DNA from: Coptodactyla brooksi
Taxonomy: Eukaryota; Arthropoda; Insecta; Coleoptera; Scarabaeidae
Direction: 5' to 3'
Assembly (NCBI GenBank): GCA_033557675.1
Contig: JAWQRM010000151.1
Coordinates: 1-28,313 of the forward strand
DNA: 28,313 nucleotides
How positions within the stretch are numbered: the stretch's first letter is position 1; each line of letters opens with the position of its first letter. The notes under the pieces were generated by a model. The model ran no database searches and was not told the origin of the DNA. It was given only the letters and a program-made list of their open reading frames with translations. A program made the position numbers and the translations under genes. This document shows positions 18,752 through 28,313 of the stretch, piece after piece.

Positions 18752-20200
18752 CAAACATTAAATAACCTTCTTATTCCTTCTTCCTTAAGAGACTTGATTC
18801 TACAAGGTTCATATCATAAATTGAACATCCCGAGGAGACCAGAAAAGTCCTTCCTTATAATTTTCGATTTATTCAATTTTTACTATGCTATTTTGGATTG
18901 ATTTCACAAGAAGATTATTTTTTAGTCTTCCTATAAAATTGTATATCCTAAATTTCACTTTTACTAAATCAAAACAAGAAATTATTAAGTATTAAAACAT
19001 TTAATAACCCTCTTATTCATTCGTCCTTAGGAGACCAGAAAATTCCTCCCTTAAGAAACAATATAGTCCATTCTGTAAGTAAAAGTTGAAAAGAATGTAT
19101 CTCATTTTCATTGTAGACTGTTCAAATTGTAAATTGAACATCCGGAGGAGACCAGAAAGGTCCTTTCTTAATAAGAAATCCGGTTAATCCTATAATTTTT
19201 GATTTATTCAATTTTTAGTGGTTTATTTCCAAAAATCCTGCTTATTTTGGATTATTGTTATAAGAAATTTATTTCTCTGGTTCTCTTATAAAATTGTATA
19301 TCCTAAATTTCACTTTTACTAAATCAAAACAAGAAATTATGAAGTATTAAATCTTATTCCTTCTTCCTTAGGAGACTAGAAAATTCCCCCCTTAAGAAAC
19401 AATATAGTCCATTATGGCAGTAAAAGTTGGAAAGAATGTATCCCATTTTGATTGTAGAGGGTTCAAATTATAAATTAAACATCCTGAAAAGTCTTTCCTT
19501 AAAAAGAAATCCAGTTAATTCTATAATTTTCGATTTATTCCATTTTAAGTGGTTTATTTCCAAAAATCCTGCTGGTTTTGGGTTGATTTCATAAGAAGCT
19601 CTTCGTATAATATTGTATAAAAAATCTCATTTGGATTCTAGAGGTTCAAATCATAAATTGAACATCCTCAAGAGACCAGAAAAGTCCTTCTTTGAGAAGG
19701 AATCCAGTTAATTCTATAATTTTCGATTTATTCCATTTTAATTGGTTTATTTCCAAAAATCCTGCTGGTTTTGGGTTACTTTCATAAGAAGCTCTTCCTA
19801 TAAAATTGTATATCCTAAATTTCACTTTTACTAAATCAAAATAAGAAATTATGAAGTAACAAACATTTAATAAACCTTCTTATTCCTTCTTCCTTTGGAG
19901 TTCAGAAAATTTCTTCTTTAAGAAGGAATATAGTCGATCCTGTAACTTAAAGTTAAAACTAGTATGTCTCATTTTGATCCTAGAGGGTTCAAATTATAAA
20001 TTGAACATCCGAAGGAGACCAGAAAAATCCTTTCTTATTAAAAAATCCAGTTAATACTATAATTTTCGATTTATTTTATTTTGAGTGGTTTATTTGCAAA
20101 ACTTCGGTTTATTTTGGATTGATTTCATAAGAAACTTATTTTTCTGGTCTTTCTATAAGATTATATATCCTAAATTCCACTCTTGTGATGTCCAAGACAA
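18725..20200 (-). repeat. Inverted block of fold-back repeats, block 8
   Basis: These are the same family in reverse orientation: the unit centre reads TCGATTTATTCAATTTTTAG, and GAGGAGACCAGAAAAGTCCT now precedes it. About four units are present, with a spacer subfamily of their own (AAATCAAAACAAGAAATTAT, CTTATTCCTTCTTCCTTAGG). Confidence 0.85.
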
Positions 20201-20690
20201 GAAAGAATTGAAATAAGAAGGAATCCTGTCCATATGCATTAGAAGTAATTATTGTTTCTAGCTTACATGTTGTTTTTCGGAAACACTCCGAAGTGATCTT
20301 GGTTGCCTACGCGCGCGAAGAGATTGGTTGAACAGTTAAAATAAATAAAAAAAAAGGCACATAATAGTCAGGTAAAAGTGAAACAGTCTGAAACGGTGTT
20401 GCTGGTCGCAGACGTGGAAAATCATATCCGGGTTAGTAACCTTGCCGGGACAAGCGAAGCCGTGAGTCACGTGTTTATTTAGTGCGATTCTGTTGCGTTT
20501 CTGCACAGAATAGGACTTATCTTTTACGATAATTGTCAGATTGAAACGCGAAACTCGACTCCCCCATTTTAGGTCCGTTAAAGAAACAGTCGCAAAGAAT
20601 TGTTTTTTGAAATATTGTAGCGCCGTTTTTAAGTGTAACGTTGGTTTTCACTTTTAGTTAGCAAGAATAGTAGTAAGAATAGTCTCTCGG
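20200..20690. other. Unique island between repeat blocks
   Basis: This non-repetitive, less AT-rich sequence includes a CACGTG E-box (about 20467), a CCGTGAGT donor-like site at 20462 and a TCAGGTAAAAGTG at about 20371. No long open frame is present. It could be an enhancer, or a non-coding first exon of an alternative btsz transcript. Confidence 0.35.
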
Positions 20691-22127
20691 AAAAATCTAT
20701 TAGTAAAAATCCTGCTTAAGAAATTAATTTCCTAGCCTCATTAAATTTATAATTTGAATCTTGCAGTACCAAAATGAGAGATTTTTTTTATCTTTAACAC
20801 CATAAAAATTAAATTTTGTGTATACAATCTTGAGAAAACCAAAAACAAGGTCATTATAAAATCAATTCCAAGCGGACAGTATATTTGGAGATAATCATTA
20901 AAAACGGAATAAATCGAAAATTATAGGATTGACTGGGTTCCTTCTTAAGGAAGGACTTTTCTCGTCTCCCAAGGATCTTGAATCTATAATTTGAGCTCTT
21001 TAGCATCAAAATGTGATATTGTCGTTTCAAGTTTTTTTTCTTTAACACCATGAGGATGAAATTTAGAATGCATAATCTTGAGAAGACCAGAAATAAAGTT
21101 GTTGCAAAATAAATCCAGTGGAATCATAATTTTTTTAAATAATCATTAAAATTTGAATAAATCGAAAAATATTGGATTAGCTGGGTTCCTTCTTAAGGAA
21201 GGACTTTTCTCGTCTCCTAAGGATCTGAAATCCATAATTCGAGTTTTTTAGCACCAAAACGAAATATTGTTTTTCAACTTTCTTATCTTCGATACTATGA
21301 AGGTGAAATTTTTTATGTACAAACTCGAGAAGACCAGAAAGAAGTTTCCTATAAAATCAGTCCAAAGCAGATAGTATTTTTGGAGATAATCATTAAGAAC
21401 TGAATAAATCCGAAAGTATTGAAGTGATTGGATTCCTTCTTAAGGAAGGACTTTTCTCGTCTCCTAAGGATCTTAAATCTATAATTTGAGTTTTTTTAAC
21501 ATCAAAATCTGTTTTTGTTATTTCAACATTTTGTATCTTTAACGTCATGAGGATGAAATTTTCTATATACAATTTTGAGAAGACCACAAATAAAGTTATT
21601 ATAACATCAATCCAAAACTTTCTAAAATCAATTCGTATCTTTAATGCCATGAGGATGAAATTTTCTGTATAGTACAATCTTGAGAAACCCAGAAATAAGG
21701 TTATTATAAAGTAAATCCTGTGGAATTACTTTATAATATATGTGAGGATGAAGCTTTCATAACATATTTTTGGAGATAATCATATTTAAATCGTTTATAA
21801 TTGTATTTTTGGAAATAATCATTAAAAATTAAATCCAAAGTACAGATTTAAGAATAAATCCAAAAGTATTGGATTGACTGGGTTCCTTCTTAAGGAAGGA
21901 TTTTTCTCGTCCCCTAAGGATCTTAAATCCGTAATTTGAGCTTTTTAGCACCAAAACGAAATATTATTCAATTTTTTTTATTTTTAACACCATGCGGATG
22001 AACTTTTCTATATAGAATCTTGAGAAGATCAGAATTAAGGTTATTAGAAAATCAATCCAAAACAGATAGTATTTTTTTAATGAAATCAATTCAAAATAAA
22101 TAGTATTTTTTAAAATATTGTATCTTT

Positions 22128-22145
22128 CAAAAATATATATTTTTG
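22128..22145. repeat. Perfect 18-bp palindrome
   Basis: CAAAAATATATATTTTTG, extended on both sides by an imperfect ATCTTT/AAAGAT pair. It lies in the disrupted part of block 9. Confidence 0.7.
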
Positions 22146-22597
22146 AAAAGATCTTTAACACCATGAGAATGAGATTTTGTATATACAATCTTGAGAAGAT
22201 CAGAAATAAGGTTATTACAAACCCAATCCAAAACAGATACATAGTATTTTTGGAGATGTCATTAAAAATTGAATAAATCGAAAACTAATTGGGATTAATT
22301 GGGTTCTTTCTTGAGGAAGGATTTTTGTCGTCTCCTAAGGATCTTAAATCTATAATTTGAATCCTCTAAGCATTAAAATGAAATATCATTGTTCCAGCTT
22401 TTTTATTTTTAACACCATTAGGGTACATTTTTGATATGCGATCTTAAGAAAACCAGAAATAAGACAATTATAAGATCAATTCAAAATAGATAGTATTTTT
22501 AAATCTATCTACGGATTTTAAATCTATAATTTACGTTCTGCAGTATCAAAATAAAATATCGTTTTGCAACTTTCTTATTCTTAAGACCATAAGAAAA

Positions 22598-22656
22598 ATT
22601 AACTAAATTTAAATTAATAATTTATTAAATTAATATTTAATTAAATTTAGTAATCT
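22598..22656. repeat. AT-only imperfect palindrome
   Basis: ACTAAATTTAAATTAAT and its near reverse complement ATTTAATTAAATTTAGT face each other in an almost pure A+T stretch that interrupts a repeat unit. It is the kind of site prone to breakage or replication slippage. Confidence 0.55.
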
Positions 22657-23559
22657 GAGATTTAACAAATTTTAAATCTATGATTTTAATACTATGAAAG
22701 TGAAATTTTCTAGATACAAGCTCGAGAAGACCGGAAAGAAGCTTCTTATAAAATCAGTCCAAAGCAGATGGTATTTTTTGAGATAATCATTAAAAACTGA
22801 ATAAATCCAAAAGTATTGGAGTGACTGGGTTCCTTCTTAAGGAAGGACATTTCTCGTCTCCTAAGGATCCTAAATCCATAATTTGAGCTTTCTAGCTCCA
22901 GAACGAAATATTGTTTTTCAACTTTGTTATATTTAATAGTATGAAGGTGAAATTTTCTATATACAAGCTCGAGAAGACCAGAAATAAGTTTTTTATAAAA
23001 TCAGTCCAAAGCAGATGGTATTTTTTGAGATAATCGTTAAAAACCGAATAAATCCAAAAGTATTGGATCGACTGGGTTCCTTCTTAAGGAAGGATTTTTC
23101 TCGTCCCCTAAGGATTTTAAATTTATAATTTGAGCTTTTTAGCTCCAAAACGAAATATTATTTTTCAACTTTGTTATCTTTAATAGTATGAAGGTGAAAT
23201 TTTCTATATACAAGCTCTGGAAGACCAGAAATAAGTTTTTTATAAAACCAGTCCAAAGCAGGTGGTATTTTTTGAGATAATCATTAAAAACCGAATAAAT
23301 CCGAAAGTATTGGAGTGACTGGGTTCCTTCTTAAGGAAGGATTTTTTTCGTCTCCTAAGGATCTTAAATTCACAATTTGAACTTTTTAGCTTCAAAACGA
23401 AATATTGTTTTTCAACTTTGTTATATTTAATACTATGAAGGTGAAATTTTCTATGTACAAGCTCTAGAAGGCCAGAAAGGAGTTTATTATAAAATCAGTC
23501 TAAAGCAGATAGTATTTTCTTCCATAATTTTTATATTTTTAATCGTCGACTTATTGGAT

Positions 23560-23901
23560 TAGAAGCAAGATTGTTACGATATGAATCAACATTTTATGAC
23601 GTACGTACGCTGTACGCGAACGACACAGGAAATCGGCAAAGGTCGCGCACACATTACGCATCCAATTAGTCCACTTTTTAAGGAACAACCTCCATTAACA
23701 GAACAATAACGCCGCTCCTTCCGCTAATCGCTAACAGAGGGCGCTTCTTCTTCCACTTCTTCTTCTACTTCTTCTTCTTCTTCTTCCGTTCTTCGCGTCG
23801 GCGGGCGCCGCGCGCGCGTGGGCCGCGACCGAATAGAAAGAGATAGAGAGAGAGAACTAACTCCGCGCGTTCGCACCGCCTTCATTCAGTGTGTTCCGCA
23901 G
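23560..23901 (+). promoter_or_regulatory. btsz: Candidate internal promoter / 3' intron end before the giant exon
   Basis: Composition changes sharply from AT-rich repeats to CpG-rich unique DNA. It has CGTACGTACGCTGTACGCG at about 23600, a TTC run, a GCGCGCGC stretch, a GA-rich run (AGAGATAGAGAGAGAGAACT) and an arthropod initiator-like TTCAGTGTG at 23887. It also has the parts of a normal 3' splice site: a CTAAC branch point at 23857-23861, about 40 bases before the AG at 23900-23901. It may do both jobs. A transcript starting here would first meet an in-frame ATG well inside the exon (about 24315). Confidence 0.4.
23744..23787 (+). repeat. Imperfect (TTC)n microsatellite
   Basis: This run of TTC triplets with a few interruptions forms a long pyrimidine tract about 115-155 bases before the giant exon. 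It could assist splicing or be a length-variable site. Confidence 0.8.
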
Positions 23902-26900
23902 GTTGGAGGCGACCGGACGCGGACCTCCTCGACATCCTGCTGCCGGACGGCGACGACTACAAGCTCGTGTTCATCAGCTCGGACAGCTCGTCGAAGGAGG
24001 AGGACGTCGACGACAACGACTCGTCGTCGACCGCGTCGAGCTTCCCGATCGACGACTGCGACTGGGACTACTTCGAGCCGGGAGCGAACGCGGCGGCCGC
24101 CGCCGCCGCCGCCTCCTCCTCCTCCTCTTCGGCGTCCGCGAGGAGCCCGCCGGCGGCGGCCGCCGCGCCCAGCTCCGACTGCAGGACGTGCGGCGGCGGC
24201 TGCTGCCCGTCGCAGACGCAGTACGTCCCGTTCCCCGTTCCCGTGCCGATACCGGTCCTCATCCCGCAGGAGACGGTCGCCCTGTACGAGAACCTGCTGA
24301 GGGCGAACGCGCGGATGCGCCTCCCGACGACGACGTCCTCCTCCTCGTCCCCCTCCCCCTCTTCGAACCGCGCCGCCCTCATCTGGCCGCTCATCGACGA
24401 CGTCCTCCTGCTGCAGACGGCGACGAGCGCGGCGACGGCGGACGCCGCCGGGGGAATGACGTCATCCGCATCGTCGGACGATTCCGACGGGGACGGGAAG
24501 AGTTACGACGTGAACGATTCGGACGACGACGACGACGACAATTCCGCGTCGGGGAGTTCGTGCGACGACGGCAAGTCGAAGTTCTCGTGCGTTTACGTCG
24601 TGAACGACGATAAGAACGACGACGACGATAACGGCAACGACGAAAGTGACGGCGACGGCGGGATAGTCCTGAAAACGATCAAGAAACTATCGGAGGATTA
24701 CTACGCGTCCACTCCGGGCCTGTCCGACGTGAGCGCGGCCGAATCTTCCTTTTCCTCCTCCTCGGACGATGACGACGGCAACGACATCGACGACGAGGAC
24801 GACGACGACGTGGTGGGGGGAGGTGCCGAGCGCGCTCGAGCCGAGCCGCCGTCAGGTGAGGCGCAGCTGCTCAGTAGTGACGGGAAACATGCAGCGCGCT
24901 ACACGTCGCTAGTGATGATCACGCAGGAACCTGCCGCGTACCCACAGGTCAGCGTCGTCGCCACCGACACGACGAGGATCGTCAGCGAGACGTCGACGAC
25001 GGCGGCGACGACTGTGGACGATATCGTCGTGCTCCGTCACACGAACTCCCAGTTACCGCCGCAGGAGGACGGTTTCTTCAACGCGGTGCAGTGCGCGCAG
25101 AGTGAAAAAAGTGACGTTACCGTCATAACGAGCGCGGACACCCTCTCGGCCGTCGTCTGCTTGGAGGAGGGCCTGGCGGACGACGATTCCTGGGTGGAGA
25201 ACTTGTCGCACGACGACGATTTCGAGTCGTCATCGTCGTCGTCGTCGAGCGAGGAGACGACGACGCTGACGAACGTCGACCAGGAGGACGAACTGAGGGG
25301 TTACCACCGCGCCGCGATCGACTTCACCCTCCACACGATCGTCGAGGAGAGCTGCGAGGAGAGCGAGGTCGAGCAGACGCAGAAGAAGCGCCCGATTTCC
25401 GCCACGGACCTCGAGAAGTACTTTTATTTCGGGCTGGGGGATGGCGCCGCGATCCGAACTTCGGAGGACGCCTTCTCCGAGACGAGCAGCATCTGCAGCG
25501 AGAGCCTCGACTCGCTCGGGGGCGGCGACAAAACCCCACCGAACGAAACCAACGATCCCACCGACTTAGCCTCCTCCAGGCTCGAAAAGTACTTCCTGAG
25601 CGGCTTCATGGGCTTCAAGGAGCGCAGGGACTCGGACGGGAGCGTCGGCAGCGACAGCGAGGGTAAGCCGAGCCCCGAACAGCGCAGGAAGCGGCTGGTG
25701 AGGGCGAGGGGTACCGGGAGGTCCCATTCCTCCTCCCTGGACAACCTCCTCGCGAACCCCGAATCGGGGAACGAGCAGCCGCAGAGCTCGGAGGACTCGG
25801 AGGATTCCGATTCGGACACGTACGACGAGAACAATTTCGAGAAATCCGACGGGCAGTTCGACACCGTCAAACGCAAGAAGCAGAACAGCAAGAAACAGAA
25901 GATGCCGAGCGGCGAGGACGCGAAAAAAATCGACGAGACCGAAGAGGTCGCCGCCAAGGAGGAGAGCGCGGAGAAAATCGAAGACAGCGCCGACAAGAAG
26001 AGGGACAGCGGCTTCGTCGGCAGCTCGGACGACCTCATCAAGGACCAGACGCACGCGGAGCCCAGCGGCAACAACGGCGAAACCGCCCAGAAACAGGAGA
26101 AACCCAAATTCGATTTTCCCCAGTCGACGCCGCCGATAACGAATCTGACGCGGAAGGACAGCTTCAACAATTGGAGTTCCGACGAGGAGACGAACCTGAT
26201 GATGTGCAAGATGCGCCAGTTCTTCAAGACGATGGTCAACCAGAACTCCAAGCCGACGACGCCGATTTTAAACTCCCCGAAAGTCCCCAGGTTGAAGAAA
26301 TCGAAACCCCCGCAACTAGTTTATTTCGAAAACGAACTGACGAGGTTAATGAAGACCGTACCGGGAATCCGAGACGATCAAGTCAGGGAGATCGTCGAAT
26401 ATTTAAGCAGCGAGGACACGTGGAGCGATTCGTACGATTCCTCCGATTATACGAGTTCGGATTTGGAGGGTTCCTCCAAGTCCGCGCTCCAACAGCAGAT
26501 CTCCGACAGCTGCCAGGAGATAATAAACAAGTTCGATAAGGGTACCGAAGACGAGGAGGGGGACGAGGGCGACGGGGGCATCGACAGTCAGGGTTTGAGT
26601 AAAGAAACCGCCTTCGTCTATCAGAAACTCGTCGCCTCCATCGAAAAAATCGCCTCCGGGGACGACGCGAACGAAAAGAACAACCCCCACAATTCCCCGC
26701 CGCTCATCGCGAAGGTCATGCACCACATCGGGAAGCGGCTCGTCGCCCTGATGCACGAGGTGAGCAGCGGGGAGAGCCACTGCAGCAGCGTCAGCCCCAA
26801 GGCGAGATACCACAGGAGACTGAACAAGCTGTACTCGTCCACTTCGACCACTGAAGACGACGATTCGACTTCCGATTCGAATATCGATAAGTTATCGACC

Positions 26901-27660
26901 CTGGAGGACGTAACGTACCACAACCTCCTCCTGCCTAGGAGCAGATCGCACGATTTGCTCCTAAGCGAGAACAGGAGCCACCAGTCGAGCGGTGGAGTCT
27001 CCGATACGATAGAGGAGCGCGAAACAAGTGACTGCGAACGTTTCAGCTGGAGGGGTAGTTTCGAATCGGCCCTCCTAGCCACCGATTCCCGTAACAAGCT
27101 GTCTTCGATAGGGGAGCACTCGAATTCCGCGTCCGCTTTGGCGATAGCGGCCAAGAGGCGCTCAGCGGGAGACCTGCTGTTCTCCCACAAGAGCCTGAGT
27201 CGCGAGCAGCTGGACAGGGTGCGCTCGTGCGGCTCCATCGGCGGCGGGAACAGCGAGGACAAGCTGTGGATGACGCAGCCGTCGGCGCCTTCGAAGCGGA
27301 GGTCCAGCGTCCCGGACACGACCATCGCGAGCGGGGATTCGGCGGACGAGGAGGACAACGAGGAGGAGGAGGAGGAGGACCAGCTGGAGAACAGGTCGAC
27401 GCTCCCGAGGAGCCTCCAGAGCGGCCCGGCGACCACGAACTCCCTGCCTAGGCTCCCGACGAACGCGGCGTCCGCCACGGCCGTCCACAAGGCGCAGAGC
27501 ATGTACCACTTCCTGCAGCAGAACGTGAAAAGTGCGCGATACCGCCCGCCCGGCTTCAGCAGGATAACGGTCCCGAAGCGGGCGGTCTCCGCGCCCGGAC
27601 TGCAACCTTCGCACCAGAGGAGGGGAGGCAGGAGGTCCCAGCAGACAGTGGTCGCCACCG
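23902..27660 (+). CDS. btsz: Bitesize / synaptotagmin-like giant exon: acidic, Ser-rich, low-complexity
   Basis: This 3759-nt exon of 1253 codons, phase 1 at both ends, begins G|WRRPDADLLDILLPDGDD and ends at donor CACCG|GTGAGT. Splicing from 18608 keeps the frame. Composition is extreme: Asp runs, poly-Ser and poly-Ala, and CpG-rich codons. Ordered-looking islands stand out: a CRTCGGGCC Cys cluster followed by VPFPVPVPIPVLIP, two LEKYF motifs (25410 and 25581), a SFNNWSSDEETNLMMCKMRQ segment (about 26160), a predicted helix with LTRLMKTVPGIRDDQVREIV (about 26335) and IAKVMHHIGKRLVALMHEV (about 26705). Known family role: Bitesize links Rab or phosphoinositide membranes to Moesin and actin in epithelia. 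C2 domains would lie past 27660. The open frame extends upstream to a GTG at 23889 and downstream to 27761, but both ends are explained by splice sites. A second in-frame acceptor (TTCATTCAG) lies 12 bases upstream. Confidence 0.75.
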
Positions 27661-27734
27661 GTGAGTCATTTCAGTCGGTTCTTGTGGTGGTGGTTTCGAT
27701 TTCGCGAGGTGAAGTACAGAAATGTATGGAAATC

Positions 27735-28165
27735 CTTAGAACGTACCCTTTTCTAAAGTAACCCAGGATTAAATACAAAAAACAAAACTTATTATCAAAA
27801 AAAAAGTATTTTTTTCATCTATTTATTACTTATTTATTAATCATATACTATAAAACAAGTTAATACAGCATACTGAAACACAATTTTTAGAACGTACCCT
27901 TGTTTAAACCAACCCAAGATTAAATACAAAAAACAAAACTTATTATCAAAAAAAAAGTATATTTTCTTTTTAATTAGAGCTTTCGTTTTGAAAATATTCC
28001 ATTTTCTCATCTATTTATCAATTGTATACTATAAAACAAGTTATTACAGCATGCTGAAACAAAATTTTTAGAACGTACCCTAAATAAGATGAATTTCAAA
28101 TCTTCCTCTTTAAGGCTTCCATTTTGAAAATATTCTTTTTTTTTTCATCTATTTATTGCCTGAAT
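27735..28165 (+). repeat. Tandem repeat of about 150-180 bp, three partial copies
   Basis: TTAGAACGTACCCT occurs at about 27737, 27887 and 28067. Each copy is followed by ACCCARGATTAAATAC (first two copies), TTTCATCTATTTATT and ACTATAAAACAAGTTA. It is unrelated to the fold-back family. Confidence 0.75.
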
Positions 28166-28279
28166 TGTGGATATGTAACCCTTGGTTTTGTAACAAGTTA
28201 GTCACTGGTTACCACTTCACCAAAACGATATTAAATAGCTCGATACGCATTTCGTCGACCAAGTCGACATTATCAAGAA

Positions 28280-28311
28280 CAACCAGGGAAATACAACTTA
28301 TTTCCTGGTTG
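28280..28311. repeat. Inverted repeat at the window edge
   Basis: CAACCAGGGAAATA and TATTTCCTGGTTG form a 13-bp stem with one bulged base and a 5-base loop. The window ends two bases later, so it may be part of a larger structure. Confidence 0.6.
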
Positions 28312-28313
28312 CT

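Larger units (their letters stand above)
20690..23530 (+). repeat. Fold-back repeat array, block 9 (CTCGTCTCC subfamily)
   Basis: About ten plus-orientation units are marked by GACTTTTCTCGTCTCCTAAG in the right arm, ATAGTATTTTTGGAGATAAT in the centre and CAGTCCAAAGCAGAT after the left arm. The last four units are regular, with left arms at about 22728, 22975, 23222 and 23468 (246-247 bp). The part at 21550-22660 is disrupted by deletions and palindromic inserts. Confidence 0.85.
27661..28313 (+). other. Start of the next btsz intron, with a short tandem repeat
   Basis: This AT-rich intronic DNA lies beyond the GTGAGT donor. It holds the repeat described at 27735-28160, then unique sequence to the window end. 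I see no exon. Confidence 0.6.

Noticed and set aside
1451..23530. CRISPR array or bacterial terminators
   Set aside because: The repeats are about 240 bp, diverged, in AT-rich intron DNA between eukaryotic exons. Unit size and context exclude CRISPR.
23889..23901. GTG as a start codon of the giant open frame
   Set aside because: The frame is entered by splicing at 23889 or 23901. Eukaryotic GTG initiation is not needed.
24068..27658. Long minus-strand and other-frame open frames opposite the giant exon
   Set aside because: They arise from the CpG-rich, trinucleotide-biased coding sequence. Arg-, Ser- and Leu-rich translations without motifs are typical shadows.
27661..27761. C-terminal extension of the giant exon to the stop at about 27761
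   Set aside because: It follows a strong GTGAGT donor, loses the CpG-rich coding composition and has no C2 domain, so it reads as intron.

Overview
The window looks like nuclear DNA of an insect, most likely a beetle (Coleoptera; inferred). The grounds are spliced genes with GT-AG introns, GC-rich exons set in AT-rich introns, TATA boxes, AATAAA poly(A) signals, and two thaumatin-like genes of the kind known from beetles and few other insects. There is no sign of prokaryotic organisation.

Layout. (1) Positions 1-1450 are mostly unique DNA holding a compact three-exon minus-strand gene (532-1233). It encodes a predicted 174-aa, C-terminally anchored membrane protein that I do not recognise. 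(2) Positions 6229-27660 hold four plus-strand exons (6229-6468, 17764-17897, 17949-18608, 23902-27660) that join in one frame. They start with a Rab-binding zinc-finger domain (Slp homology domain) and end in a 3.76-kb exon of acidic, Ser-rich, low-complexity sequence. This is the pattern of the insect synaptotagmin-like protein Bitesize (btsz). The true N-terminus and the C2 domains must lie outside the window. (3) The 11.3-kb intron between the first two of these exons contains two antisense thaumatin-like genes. TLP-A has exons 10894-10730, 7800-7576 and 7517-7179; TLP-B has exons 16087-15923, 12189-11965 and 11905-11567. Each encodes 242 aa with a signal peptide. A third copy survives only as a relic of exon 1 (8840-8882) next to a duplicated piece of intron. 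This implies that a deletion fused two neighbouring copies, so TLP-A is a hybrid gene.

(4) Nearly all remaining non-coding DNA from about 1450 to 23530 is one family of diverged tandem repeats, with period about 240-250 bp and a variant of about 290 bp. Each unit carries inverted arms (GAGAAGACCAGAAAG ... CTTTCTGGTCTTCTC) about 150 bp apart end to end, so it can fold back on itself. Many units have a second hairpin in the spacer. Arrays lie in plus orientation except for one inverted block at about 18725-20200. Different parts of the window carry different subfamilies. A GC- and CpG-rich stretch with TTC and GA microsatellites (23560-23901) precedes the giant exon and may be an internal promoter.

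How the genes relate: btsz is read left to right with arrays of fold-back repeats in its introns. The two secreted, probably defence-related TLP genes are read in the opposite direction from inside it, each with its own TATA box and poly(A) signal. Exon models come from reading splice sites and frame by eye. No alignment or transcript data were available.
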